Below are positions 1 through 7,013 of a DNA stretch of 64,000 nucleotides, piece by piece. Source of the DNA: an uncultured Bacilli bacterium. Lineage in GTDB: Bacteria; Bacillota_I; Bacilli_A; RF39; UBA660. The DNA lies in NCBI GenBank assembly GCA_934100165.1, contig CAKOPN010000005.1:62001-126000 (forward strand). The letters run 5' to 3'. Positions within the stretch are counted from its first letter, which is position 1, and every line of letters starts with the position of its first letter. Made by a program: the position numbers and the translations under genes. The notes under the pieces are model-generated. The model did no database searches. It saw only the letters and a program-made list of their open reading frames with translations, and was not told the DNA's origin.

Positions 1-1
1 T

Positions 2-499
2 GGAAATAATGATGGTGAAAGCTATGAACAAATAAGATATGAAGGATATGGTCCAAGTGGTGTCGCAATCATGATAGACTGCCTTACAGATAATAGAAAT
101 AGAACTGCTATGCTTGTAAGAAGTACACTAACTAAACGTGGTGGAAATTTAGGTACAGATGGTTCAGTATCATACTTATTTGAAAGAAAAGGTGTAATAG
201 TTATCGATAAAGTATTAGATGAAGATACAGTAATGATGACAGCACTTGATAATGGTGCATTAGATGTTATAACTAATGAAGATAGTTATGAAATCTATAC
301 TTCACCAGAAGACTTTCTAAAAGTTAAAGATGCACTAGTAGAATTAGGTGTAAACGAGTTCTTAACAAGTGAAATAACATTTGTTCCAAAGAATTCAATA
401 GAACTAGATGATGAAGCTAGTGAAAAGGTTATGACATTAGTAGAACAATTAGAAGATATTGATGATGTACAAAATGTTTATCATAATTTGAGTATATAA
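2..499 (+). CDS. yebC: YebC/PmpR family DNA-binding regulator, 3' part
   Basis: The frame is open from base 2, so the gene begins upstream of the window and only about its last 165 codons are present. The visible part carries the YebC/TACO1 family signature: the segment reading YGPSGVAI early on, then KRGGNLGTDGSVSYLFERKG, and an acidic C-terminal domain ending in a Leu-Glu-Asp-x-Asp-Asp-Val-Gln-Asn-Val-Tyr motif. Members are cytoplasmic proteins described as transcriptional regulators in bacteria, or translation activators (mitochondrial TACO1 and some bacterial homologues). The stop is 21 bp before gpsA, whose own ribosome binding site lies in the gap, so the two may be co-transcribed. The family is clear; the regulatory target cannot be inferred here. 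Confidence 0.9.
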   Translation, partial: GNNDGESYEQIRYEGYGPSGVAIMIDCLTDNRNRTAMLVRSTLTKRGGNLGTDGSVSYLFERKGVIVIDKVLDEDTVMMTALDNGALDVITNEDSYEIYTSPEDFLKVKDALVELGVNEFLTSEITFVPKNSIELDDEASEKVMTLVEQLEDIDDVQNVYHNLSI

Positions 500-520
500 A
501 AGTAAATAACCGGAGGAAAA

Positions 521-1498
521 ATGAATATAGCAATACTTGGAACAGGTGCTTATGGAATAGCACTTGCGCTTATGTTTCATAAAAATAACCACAATATTAA
601 AATGTGGACTAAATTTAAAGATGAAAAAGATGCCATATTACAAACAAGAACAAACGAAAGGACTCTTCCAGGAATTATTATTCCAGATGATATAAAGATA
701 AGTAATGATTTTGAAAATGTTGTACAAGATGCAGACATAATCGTTATTGCAGTACCAGCAGCTTTTGTGGATGACGTTAGCATAAAATTAAAAGATTGTA
801 TTAAACATAATCAACTTGTTTTGATTGCATCAAAAGGTATAGAAAGAGATAGCTGTCTTTTTGTAGGAGATATATTTAGAAAATATATTAAGACAAAAAA
901 ATATGCTATTATCTCAGGACCATCTTTTGCAGTAGATATTGTTACAAATTGTCCAATAGGACTTTCAATCGCAAGCGAAAGCAAGAAAACTATGAAAACA
1001 ATAAAAAAAGCTCTAGAGAATGATTCATTGAAATTAAGAGAAACTAAAGATGTTATTGGAACGGAAATATGTGGCTCTATAAAGAATGTGATTGCAATAG
1101 CAGCTGGTATGTTAGATGGAATGGGATATCCAGAATCAACTCAAGCTATGTTTATAACAGAGTCATTAAATGATATTAAAGAGTTAATAAATAAATTAGG
1201 TGGAGATAAAAAAACAATACTTAGTTTTGCGGGATTTGGTGATTTACTTTTAACAGCAACTAGTAAAAAGAGTAGAAACTTTACATATGGTTACATGATT
1301 GGAAAAAAATATGATCAACAGTTAATAGATGACTATGTGCAAAATACTACAATAGAAGGACTTTATACAATAAAATCTATATACAAGCTATTAAAAAATA
1401 AAAAAGTAAAGATGCCAATAATCAATCTAATTTATGATATTACAACGAATAAAACATCACCAGAAGCGCTTCCAATATTTTTGATAAATAAAAAATAA
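521..1498 (+). CDS. gpsA: NAD(P)-dependent glycerol-3-phosphate dehydrogenase
   Basis: Cytoplasmic enzyme that reduces dihydroxyacetone phosphate to sn-glycerol-3-phosphate, the backbone precursor for phospholipids. The 325-residue product has the usual family length. It opens with the Rossmann dinucleotide motif GTGAYGIALA (residues 7-16), has the central segment SGPSFAVDI near residue 130, and the catalytic Lys region GSIKNVIAIAAG near residue 188. A strong ribosome binding site (GGAGGA) lies 5 bases before the ATG. It follows yebC closely and ends in a hairpin terminator, so it closes the first transcription unit. Nothing unusual is visible. Confidence 0.95.
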   Translation: MNIAILGTGAYGIALALMFHKNNHNIKMWTKFKDEKDAILQTRTNERTLPGIIIPDDIKISNDFENVVQDADIIVIAVPAAFVDDVSIKLKDCIKHNQLVLIASKGIERDSCLFVGDIFRKYIKTKKYAIISGPSFAVDIVTNCPIGLSIASESKKTMKTIKKALENDSLKLRETKDVIGTEICGSIKNVIAIAAGMLDGMGYPESTQAMFITESLNDIKELINKLGGDKKTILSFAGFGDLLLTATSKKSRNFTYGYMIGKKYDQQLIDDYVQNTTIEGLYTIKSIYKLLKNKKVKMPIINLIYDITTNKTSPEALPIFLINKK

Positions 1499-1500
1499 GG

Positions 1501-1532
1501 GTTTAGTTACTTTATGTAATTAAACTTTTTTT
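1501..1532 (+). terminator. Rho-independent terminator after gpsA
   Basis: A 10-bp stem (GTTTAGTTAC pairing with GTAATTAAAC, one G-U pair) with a 5-base loop is followed by seven T. It begins three bases after the gpsA stop. Confidence 0.8.
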
Positions 1533-1565
1533 GTGTAAAGTTTTAATTTAAATTCTCTAAAATAC

Positions 1566-1595
1566 TTGATATATTGGGTGGAATAACTATATAAT
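1566..1595 (+). promoter_or_regulatory. Sigma-A type promoter for the S1-domain gene
   Basis: TTGATA (1566-1571) and TATAAT (1590-1595) are separated by 18 bp, just upstream of the ribosome binding site and ATG at 1618. The assignment rests on consensus match and position only. Confidence 0.6.
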
Positions 1596-1617
1596 AAAAT
1601 GGCATAGGGGTGTTCTT

Positions 1618-1977
1618 ATGACTAAATATGAAAAAGATGAGGTAGTAATTGGCTACGTCACTGGAATAGAAAAGTATGGAATTTTTGTTAATCTTGATGA
1701 ATATTATAATGGTTTAATACATATATCTGAAATATCTCCAAATTTTGTAAGAAATGTTAATGATTATGTTAATATCGGAGAGACTATAAAGATGAGAATA
1801 CTATCAGTTGATGAAAAAAATCACAAAGTAAAGCTGAGTATTAAAAATTTGAATTATAAGATGAGAAAAAGAAAAAGAGCAAAAATTGAAGAGACACCAC
1901 TAGGTTTTTCTACCTTAGAAAGTAACCTTTCTGGCTGGATAGAAGAAAAACTTTCTGAAATTGATAAAAATAAATAA
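1618..1977 (+). CDS. S1 RNA-binding domain protein (YugI/CvfD-like)
   Basis: A 119-residue protein made of one S1 (OB-fold) RNA-binding domain at residues 5-75 with the typical pattern GYVTGIEKYGIFVNL, GLIHISEIS and IKMRILSVDEKNHKVKLSIK, followed by a short basic stretch (KMRKRKRAK) and an amphipathic tail. Size and layout match the general stress protein 13 / YugI / CvfD family of Firmicutes, thought to associate with ribosomes or RNA after transcription. Start: ATG with GGGGTG upstream. It has its own promoter and is separated from gpsA by a terminator. The tRNA operon promoter begins eight bases after its stop. The RNA partner is unknown. Confidence 0.85.
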   Translation: MTKYEKDEVVIGYVTGIEKYGIFVNLDEYYNGLIHISEISPNFVRNVNDYVNIGETIKMRILSVDEKNHKVKLSIKNLNYKMRKRKRAKIEETPLGFSTLESNLSGWIEEKLSEIDKNK

Positions 1978-1984
1978 AAACTTG

Positions 1985-2013
1985 TTGACAAAAAATTATC
2001 AAAATGATATATT
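1985..2013 (+). promoter_or_regulatory. Sigma-A promoter of the tRNA operon
   Basis: TTGACA (1985-1990), a 17-bp spacer and TATATT (2008-2013) form a near-consensus housekeeping promoter 29 bp before the first tRNA. This fits strong stable-RNA expression. Confidence 0.8.
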
Positions 2014-2041
2014 AAATACTGTCAATGACGAAGTGCTATTC

Positions 2042-2118
2042 GGGCGATTAGCTCAGTTGGTTAGAGCACCTGCCTTACAAGCAGGGGGTCATAGGTTCGA
2101 GTCCTATATCGCCCACCA
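2042..2118 (+). tRNA. tRNA-Val (anticodon TAC)
   Basis: A complete 77-nt cloverleaf. The acceptor stem GGGCGAT pairs with ATCGCCC, the anticodon stem CCTGC/GCAGG encloses loop CTTACAA, the T arm carries GGTTCGAGTCC, and CCA is encoded. Confidence 0.96.
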
Positions 2119-2128
2119 TATTTGTTGT

Positions 2129-2204
2129 GCCGAAATAGCTCAATTGGTAGAGCAACTGATTTGTAATCAGTAGGTTCCGGGTTCAAGTCCTGGTTTCGGC
2201 ACCA
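2129..2204 (+). tRNA. tRNA-Thr (anticodon TGT)
   Basis: A 76-nt cloverleaf. The acceptor stem GCCGAAA pairs with TTTCGGC, the anticodon stem ACTGA/TCAGT encloses loop TTTGTAA, and CCA is encoded. Ten bases separate it from tRNA-Val. Confidence 0.96.
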
Positions 2205-2210
2205 TTTTTT

Positions 2211-2294
2211 GGAGAGGTAGCGAAGTGGCTAAACGCGGCAGACTGTAAATCTGTTCCTTCGGGTTCGATGGTTCGAATCCATCTCTCTCCACCA
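2211..2294 (+). tRNA. tRNA-Tyr (anticodon GTA)
   Basis: An 84-nt class II tRNA with acceptor stem GGAGAGG/CCTCTCC-type pairing, anticodon loop CTGTAAA (GTA), an extended variable arm (CCTTCGGG) and encoded CCA. Confidence 0.95.
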
Positions 2295-2299
2295 CTTAT

Positions 2300-2374
2300 T
2301 GCCTCGTAGCCAAGTGGTAAGGCACGAGACTTTGACTCTCGCATGCGCTAGTTCGAATCTAGCCGAGGCAGCCA
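2300..2374 (+). tRNA. tRNA-Gln (anticodon TTG)
   Basis: A 75-nt cloverleaf starting with T1 (TGCCTCG pairs with CGAGGCA) and discriminator G, both usual for bacterial tRNA-Gln. The anticodon stem CGAGA/TCTCG encloses loop CTTTGAC, and CCA is encoded. Confidence 0.95.
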
Positions 2375-2381
2375 ATTTTGT

Positions 2382-2457
2382 GTTCCGTTAGCTCAGTTGG
2401 TAGAGCATTTGACTTTTAATCAAAGGGTCTGGAGTTCGAATCTCCAACGGGACACCA
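2382..2457 (+). tRNA. tRNA-Lys (anticodon TTT)
   Basis: A 76-nt cloverleaf. The acceptor stem GTTCCGT pairs with ACGGGAC (one wobble), the anticodon stem TTTGA/TCAAA encloses loop CTTTTAA, and CCA is encoded. It is the last tRNA of the five-gene operon. Confidence 0.96.
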
Positions 2458-2469
2458 TGATGTAAATAA

Positions 2470-2502
2470 CTCTTATTAGTAGTAATAAGGGTTTTTATTT
2501 TT
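2470..2502 (+). terminator. Terminator of the tRNA operon
   Basis: A 9-bp stem (CTCTTATTA with TAATAAGGG, one wobble), 4-base loop and T-rich tail, 12 bp after tRNA-Lys. Confidence 0.8.
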
Positions 2503-2510
2503 AATACAAT

Positions 2511-2544
2511 AAAATGCAGTATGAAAAATTACTGCATTTTTTTT
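2511..2544 (+). terminator. Second terminator-like hairpin
   Basis: A perfect 11-bp stem (AAAATGCAGTA with TACTGCATTTT) with an 8-base loop and a run of T on the + strand. The A/T runs on both sides would let it act on either strand. It insulates the tRNA operon from the sporulation block; the rest of 2545-2687 holds the spoIIA regulatory region and no gene. Confidence 0.7.
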
Positions 2545-2592
2545 AGGAAAAATATAAAAGATAGAACATAATAATATTACTCCCCAAATAAA

Positions 2593-2635
2593 TGTCGAAA
2601 ATAAAGGTATAAAAAAAATGATAACCTTTGTCGAA
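2593..2635 (+). promoter_or_regulatory. Two Spo0A-box-like sites upstream of the spoIIA operon
   Basis: TGTCGAA, the established core of the Spo0A binding box, occurs at 2593-2599 and again at 2629-2635 on the + strand, 52-95 bp before the spoIIAA start. Between them is a dyad (AAAGGTAT and ATAACCTTT). A TATATT at 2663-2668 could be the -10 element. In B. subtilis the spoIIA operon is activated by phosphorylated Spo0A, so exact boxes here fit direct Spo0A control; binding is inferred. Confidence 0.6.
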
Positions 2636-2687
2636 TACGTATAAAAAAAATAAATAATATTCTATATTAAATTAAAAGGAGGAACTT

Positions 2688-3026
2688 GTGTTACAAATTG
2701 AAACAATATATAAAAAAGGAATTCTTTTTGTAAGATGTTATGGAGTAATAAATAAAGAAACAAAAAAAGAACTTGAAAAAACACTTGAAAGCGCCATAAA
2801 TGAAGTTGGTATAAAATATTTGCTTTTAAACGTTGAAAATATTTACTATATAAATACAGAAATAGAATCCATAATAAAAAAATGGAGTACTATTTTAAGT
2901 AAAAAGGATGGAAAGTTCTTTATGTGTGGAAAAGAACAATTAAAAGAAACATATGATGTTGATAAAACAGAAAAAGTACTACAGATGACAGATGAATTTA
3001 GTGTATTTAAAATGATAAATATATAG
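2688..3026 (+). CDS. spoIIAA: SpoIIAA-like STAS-domain protein lacking the phospho-serine
   Basis: A 112-residue protein with the single-domain STAS layout of anti-sigma factor antagonists: beta strand GILFVRCYGVI, helix with KKELEKTL, strand IKYLLLNVENI, then helix and strand KFFMCGK. In B. subtilis SpoIIAA the strand ends in Met-Asp-Ser-Ser-Gly, and Ser58 is phosphorylated by SpoIIAB. Here the same segment reads Ile-Asn-Thr-Glu-Ile, placing Glu at residue 58 with no Ser-Gly pair. The GTG start at 2688 sits five bases after AAAGGAGGA. It is followed directly by sigF, with no spoIIAB gene between them. Family identity rests on fold pattern plus the sigF neighbour, so this could be a diverged paralogue with a changed role. 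Confidence 0.7.
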   Translation: MLQIETIYKKGILFVRCYGVINKETKKELEKTLESAINEVGIKYLLLNVENIYYINTEIESIIKKWSTILSKKDGKFFMCGKEQLKETYDVDKTEKVLQMTDEFSVFKMINI

Positions 3027-3036
3027 GGTGATAAAA

Positions 3037-3720
3037 TTGGAAAGAGAAGAAATCGCATTATTATGTAAAAAGCTTGTATATTCTATAGCAAGAAAATATA
3101 GTAAAAGTGAATCTGATTTGGAAGACTTATATCAAGTAGGAAATGTTGGACTTTCAAAGGCAATGGCTAATTACAAAGAAGGAAAAAATGCCAAATTTTC
3201 AAGTTATGCTCATTTTTATATTGAAGGAGAAATTTTAAAATACATAAGAGAAAACAAGCCTATAAAAGTTAATAATAATTTAACAAGATTAAATAGAGAC
3301 ATAACAAGAGCTAAAGAGTATTTACTGCAAACATATATGAGGGAACCAACGATAGAGCAAATTGCACTTTTCCTTGATAAAACACCACAAGAAATAGAAG
3401 ACGCTATTACAAGTTCATTATCAGTAAAAAGTCTTGACTATGAACTTAATGCTGAAGAAGAAGGAAAAGATGTTAACTTATATGACTATTCTTCTTATAT
3501 TGAAAAAGGTTATGATGAAGATATTTTAACAGTAAGAGAAGAAATAAGAAAACTAGATCCAAAAGAAAGACGAATTATAATTTCTAGATATTATGAAGAT
3601 AAAAGTCAAAACGAAACATCTAAAGAGTTAGGTATGAGTCAAGTTCAACTTTCTAGAACAGAGACAAAAATACTAGCAAAAATAAGAAATAATATTGGAC
3701 CATACTGTGTAAAGGTATAA
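3037..3720 (+). CDS. sigF: Sporulation sigma factor, SigF/SigG type (probably SigF)
   Basis: RNA polymerase sigma factor expected to direct early forespore transcription. Region 2 is visible (DLEDLYQVGNVGLSKAM, then FSSYAHFYIEGEILKYIR), as is region 3 (REPTIEQIALFL), and region 4 has the helix-turn-helix KSQNETSKELGMSQVQLSR. The last eight residues of that motif resemble those in SigF and SigG. I place the start at TTG 3037, six bases after GGGTGAT, rather than the GTG at 3028 inside that ribosome binding site. About 227 residues, slightly shorter than B. subtilis SigF (255), with a shortened N-terminus. The gene begins 10 bp after spoIIAA and ends in a terminator. SigF is preferred over SigG because of spoIIAA next door and because sigE lies elsewhere. 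Confidence 0.82.
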   Translation: MEREEIALLCKKLVYSIARKYSKSESDLEDLYQVGNVGLSKAMANYKEGKNAKFSSYAHFYIEGEILKYIRENKPIKVNNNLTRLNRDITRAKEYLLQTYMREPTIEQIALFLDKTPQEIEDAITSSLSVKSLDYELNAEEEGKDVNLYDYSSYIEKGYDEDILTVREEIRKLDPKERRIIISRYYEDKSQNETSKELGMSQVQLSRTETKILAKIRNNIGPYCVKV

Positions 3721-3743
3721 CTGCTATAAAAAGCAGTTTTTTT
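3719..3743 (+). terminator. Terminator after sigF
   Basis: Stem AACTGCT/AGCAGTT with a 6-base loop followed by seven T, overlapping the sigF stop codon. It separates spoIIAA-sigF from the spoVA genes. Confidence 0.7.
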
Positions 3744-3788
3744 GTATAAAAATACCATTTTTGTTAATCATATTTATAGGTGATTATA

Positions 3789-4232
3789 ATGGAGAAAAAG
3801 GATTATAAAAAAATAGTAGATAAAAATAAAGCAAAAGAGAAAAGATTACAAAATGCCGTAATTGCATTCATAACAGGAGGAATAACTGGTGCAATAGCAG
3901 AACTTTTAGTAAATCTTTATTCATATTATTTAAATATTTCAACTCAGGATGCATCAGTATTTATGATAGTAACACTAATATTTTTAGCAGCATTATTTAC
4001 TTCTCTTGGTTTCTTTGATAAATGGGTCAACTTTGCAAGATGTGGTTTAATCATTCCCATAACAGGGTTTGCTCATTCAATGATGAGTGCTGGATTAGAA
4101 TATAAAAAAGAAGGACCAATATATGGAATTGGTAGCAATGTTTTTAAACTAGCTGGATCGGTAATATTCTATGGTGTAGTTAGTGCATGGTTGTTTGGAA
4201 TGATTAGATATTTCTTGTTTGGAGGTGCGTAA
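3789..4232 (+). CDS. spoVAC: Stage V sporulation protein AC
   Basis: Integral membrane protein of the spore inner membrane, part of the SpoVA channel that moves dipicolinic acid into the forespore and out at germination; B. subtilis SpoVAC has been described as a mechanosensitive pore. The 147-residue product has the family length, a basic N-terminus (KDYKKIVDKNKAKEKR), and hydrophobic segments including AFITGGITGAIAELL and a loop with the family motif ITGFAHSMMSAGLEYKKEGP. I start at ATG 3789 behind AGGTGATT; the longer GTG frame from 3780 overlaps that site. It is one base from spoVAD and heads the spoVAC-VAD-VAE unit. Confidence 0.93.
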   Translation: MEKKDYKKIVDKNKAKEKRLQNAVIAFITGGITGAIAELLVNLYSYYLNISTQDASVFMIVTLIFLAALFTSLGFFDKWVNFARCGLIIPITGFAHSMMSAGLEYKKEGPIYGIGSNVFKLAGSVIFYGVVSAWLFGMIRYFLFGGA

Positions 4233-4233
4233 G

Positions 4234-5229
4234 ATGACATTTAAATTTAATGAAGCTTATTTAAATAGTACTGCAACAGTAACTGGACCTTATGAAAACG
4301 AAGGACCATTAAAAGGTAAATTCGATAAAAGTTATGAAGACTTGTACAATGGTGAAAAAAGCTGGGAAAAAGCAGAAATAAAACTCTTTGAAGAGTCAAT
4401 TGATATTCTTCTTAATAAAAGTAAAAAGAAAAAAGATGATATAGATATAGTGATTGGTGGAGATTTGCAAAATCAAATAGCAGCATCCTGTTATGGTGCA
4501 TTAAAATTTAAAATACCATTCTTAGGAATTTATTCAGCATGCACAACAAGTACTGAAGGACTTATTTTAGGTTCTGTTTTAATAGATAGTAAAAGAGTTA
4601 AAAATGCAGTAGTCACTGTTTCATCACATAATATGGCAAGTGAAAAACAGTTTAGAAATCCAACTGAATATGGAGCGCCAAAACCTAAGACTGCAACATT
4701 TACTACAACAGGAGGAGCAAGTGCACTTATATCAAGCACAAAATCTAAAGTAAAGTTAGAGTCTGGTACAATTGGAAAAATGTGTGATATGAATCAAAGT
4801 GATCCAAATAATATGGGAGCTGCAATGGCTGTTGCGGCAGCAGATACAATATATACACATTTAAAAGATATGAAAAGAAGTCCTGAATATTATGATTTAA
4901 TAATAACCGGAGACTTGGGAGTTTATGGGAGTAGAATACTTTTAGAATATATGAAAAGTGAATATGGCTTAGATATATCTGAAAATCATAAAGATAGTGG
5001 TACGATGATATATGATGTTAATAATACAGAAGAAGTAATGGCAGGAGGAAGTGGACCAGCTTGTAGTCCTTTAGTAAATTATTCATATACAGTGCCGCTC
5101 CTTGAAAAGGGAAGCTTAAATAAAGTTTTGATTGTAGCAACAGGAGCATTATTTTCGCCAACAGCTATATATCAAAAGGAACCAATTATATCAATTAGTC
5201 ATGCAGTAAGTTTGGAGAGTGTGAAATGA
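4234..5229 (+). CDS. spoVAD: Stage V sporulation protein AD
   Basis: A 331-residue thiolase-fold protein (B. subtilis SpoVAD is 338) of the dipicolinic acid uptake complex; the B. subtilis protein binds dipicolinate directly. Visible landmarks: FKFNEAYLNSTATVTGPYE at the start, DIVIGGDLQNQIAAS, the thiolase-like Cys segment LGIYSACTTSTEG (about residue 102), VSSHNMASEKQFR, GAPKPKTATFTTTGG, and HKDSGTMIYD. Start ATG 4234 has GGAGGTG upstream, within the end of spoVAC. The stop overlaps the spoVAE start (ATGA), which suggests translational coupling. All landmarks are intact. Confidence 0.95.
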   Translation: MTFKFNEAYLNSTATVTGPYENEGPLKGKFDKSYEDLYNGEKSWEKAEIKLFEESIDILLNKSKKKKDDIDIVIGGDLQNQIAASCYGALKFKIPFLGIYSACTTSTEGLILGSVLIDSKRVKNAVVTVSSHNMASEKQFRNPTEYGAPKPKTATFTTTGGASALISSTKSKVKLESGTIGKMCDMNQSDPNNMGAAMAVAAADTIYTHLKDMKRSPEYYDLIITGDLGVYGSRILLEYMKSEYGLDISENHKDSGTMIYDVNNTEEVMAGGSGPACSPLVNYSYTVPLLEKGSLNKVLIVATGALFSPTAIYQKEPIISISHAVSLESVK

Positions 5230-5576
5230 CATATATATATTCGTTTTTATTTGTAGGGTTTGTAAGTATGATAGGCCAAATAATATTAGATAATACTCGT
5301 CTTACAGCAGGTCACATAACAAGTTTGTTTGTCTGTATTGGTGCGATGCTTGATACATTCAGCATATATGATAAGATAATTAAATGTGTAGGATCAGGTG
5401 CTTTAGTACCGATAACTTCCTTCGGTCATTCTTTAATTCATGGAGCACTTGCAAAAGCTGCAGATTTTGGTGTAATAGGGTTAGTAATGGGAATGTTTGA
5501 TTTAACGGCCTCAGGTATAACATCGGCAATAATATTTACTTTTGTCTTCTCTTTAATATTTAATCCAAAAGACTAA
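5226..5576 (+). CDS. spoVAE: Stage V sporulation protein AE (SpoVAEb type)
   Basis: A 116-residue membrane protein of the same family as SpoVAC, with hydrophobic segments at about residues 1-20, 29-47, 61-80 and 93-113 and the motif VPITSFGHSLIHGALAKAAD, which mirrors the loop in SpoVAC. It is part of the SpoVA dipicolinate channel, expressed in the forespore in known systems. Its ATG overlaps the spoVAD stop. No spoVAA, spoVAB or spoVAF is adjacent, so this is the minimal C-D-E set common outside Bacillus. No terminator hairpin is evident behind it. Confidence 0.92.
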   Translation: MTYIYSFLFVGFVSMIGQIILDNTRLTAGHITSLFVCIGAMLDTFSIYDKIIKCVGSGALVPITSFGHSLIHGALAKAADFGVIGLVMGMFDLTASGITSAIIFTFVFSLIFNPKD

Positions 5577-5628
5577 AAAATAATTTCCTAATTTTCTTTT
5601 TTATAGTATACTTATAATAGTGAGTAGT

Positions 5629-6615
5629 ATGAAAGAGATAAATAGTCAAAAAGAAATGTTTGTAAATACTTTGGTGTTAGCAATAATAATACTTGTTATT
5701 GCTGTTTTCTTTTGGCCAAATGATGTGGCTAAATCCCAAAGTAACAAATTAGATAAATCTAAAACACAAATCAAAGTTTTAGTAAAAAGAATAAATATAA
5801 GAAAAGAACCAACAATAAATTCTGAGGACATTGGAGATGTTTACAAAGATGAAATATATACAGTATTGGACAATGTTGATGCTGAAGAATATTACTGGTA
5901 CAAAATAGAAACCTCTAAAAATGTAGTTGGATACATTGCATCTGATCCAAAAAGCGAATATGTTGAGGTTATAAGTGGTTACATAGATAGAACTGCTCCA
6001 GAAATTATTTTTAGCAAAGATTTCTTGTTATTTGAAAATGGAAAAGAAAACTTTGAATCTGTAACGTGCGTTGATGAACATTCTAGTTGTACTTTAACAC
6101 ATGAATATTTATCACAAGATTATGTTAGATTTAAAGCTAAAGATGAAAAAAATAACGAGAGTGAAAAAGACATAAAATATTATAAAGTCTATAAGTTTAA
6201 TGAAAGTGCTAAAGAAACTAGTCAAAATATAAATGCTAGTTATAATTTTACAAATGAAGATAACGAAATAGAAATAAATGCAAAATATGTTCTTAACAAG
6301 GACATTTCCAGTGAAAATAAAAGTATAAATTATACTCCAATAATTACTTTATATGATGATTCTTTTAATGAAGTTAAAATATATACGACATATAGCGGAA
6401 TAGAGGAAGATACAATAAATAATTATGATATGTCTTTGAAAGAAGAATATATAGATAAAGATTTAACTAAAGATAATGCTATTGGAATAAAATATATTTT
6501 TAAAAATAATCAATCAAATATTAAATATGTAAGAGTAGGGTTTATCGGAGTAGAAAATTATAATAATGATGCTAACTTACTAGCATATTACTATTCTAGA
6601 TATTACGCTATTTAA
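5629..6615 (+). CDS. Membrane-anchored SH3b-domain protein, function unknown
   Basis: About 328 residues. The N-terminal transmembrane anchor (VNTLVLAIIILVIAVFF, about residues 13-30) is followed by a bacterial SH3 domain (residues about 45-115) with the motif VKRINIRKEPTINSEDIGDV and a Tyr-Trp-Tyr-Lys-Ile core, then Ig-like beta-rich segments. SH3b domains usually bind cell-wall peptides, so an extracytoplasmic wall-associated role is inferred. The ATG at 5629 is preferred; a GTG at 5620 is in frame. A TATAAT at 5613-5618 lies only 10 bp before the ATG, so the mRNA leader would be extremely short, or the promoter is elsewhere. It follows the spoVA genes; a sporulation role is possible but not shown. 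Confidence 0.7.
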   Translation: MKEINSQKEMFVNTLVLAIIILVIAVFFWPNDVAKSQSNKLDKSKTQIKVLVKRINIRKEPTINSEDIGDVYKDEIYTVLDNVDAEEYYWYKIETSKNVVGYIASDPKSEYVEVISGYIDRTAPEIIFSKDFLLFENGKENFESVTCVDEHSSCTLTHEYLSQDYVRFKAKDEKNNESEKDIKYYKVYKFNESAKETSQNINASYNFTNEDNEIEINAKYVLNKDISSENKSINYTPIITLYDDSFNEVKIYTTYSGIEEDTINNYDMSLKEEYIDKDLTKDNAIGIKYIFKNNQSNIKYVRVGFIGVENYNNDANLLAYYYSRYYAI

Positions 6616-6668
6616 AAACATTTGTTTTTGAAAGGTATGTATAGTATAATACTATTGGTGATAAGAAA

Positions 6669-6986
6669 ATGAATATAAGTATAGAATATGTAATTATAGG
6701 AATAATCCTTTTAGTGGTGTTACTAGCAGTTTTAAAAGCTGGGAAGAAAGATGTTCACCTAGAACTAAATAAATTGGTAGACTATCTTGGTGGAAAAGAT
6801 AATATTGTGTCAACAGAGACGAATTTATCTAGATTTAAAGTAACTCTTAAAGATGTTTCGAAAGCAAATAAAGATGCTATAACAAAGTTAGGAGCTAAAG
6901 GAATTGTAGAAATTGGTAATGAACTAAAAATTATTTTGGGACCAAATTCAAAGCAGTTGAAAAAGTATATAGATAACCTAAAATAA
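6669..6986 (+). CDS. Membrane-tethered EIIB-like domain without the phospho-cysteine
   Basis: A 105-residue protein: one N-terminal transmembrane helix (about residues 5-24), then a glucose-family PTS EIIB domain. The pattern LVDYLGGKDNIVS...SRFKVTLKD...LGAKGIVEIGNELKIILGP follows EIIB of PtsG/NagE step by step. In that family the phosphorylated Cys sits in the segment Asp-Ala-Cys-Ile-Thr-Arg-Leu; here it reads Glu-Thr-Asn-Leu-Ser-Arg-Phe, so residue 52 is Asn. Phosphotransfer through that residue is therefore impossible. No EIIC or EIIA is nearby. A regulatory or scaffold role is inferred. Start: ATG with GGTGAT eight bases upstream, and TATAAT at about 6650. Confidence 0.75.
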   Translation: MNISIEYVIIGIILLVVLLAVLKAGKKDVHLELNKLVDYLGGKDNIVSTETNLSRFKVTLKDVSKANKDAITKLGAKGIVEIGNELKIILGPNSKQLKKYIDNLK

Positions 6987-7013
6987 TTCAAAATACAACA
7001 ACAAAAACCAAAA

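Noticed and set aside
1961..2173. A 70-codon open frame running across the first two tRNA genes.
   Set aside because: It reads through complete tRNA cloverleafs and has no ribosome binding site.
2604..2636. Possible sigma-H promoter upstream of spoIIAA (AGGTATA and GAAT).
   Set aside because: The spacing between the two elements is about 21 bp, too long for sigma H, and the GAAT is explained by the Spo0A-type box.
3742..3776. Possible sigma-G/F promoter before spoVAC (TGTATA and CATATTTA).
   Set aside because: The elements are about 20 bp apart and the -10 fits only partly, so I do not list it, although a forespore promoter is expected there.
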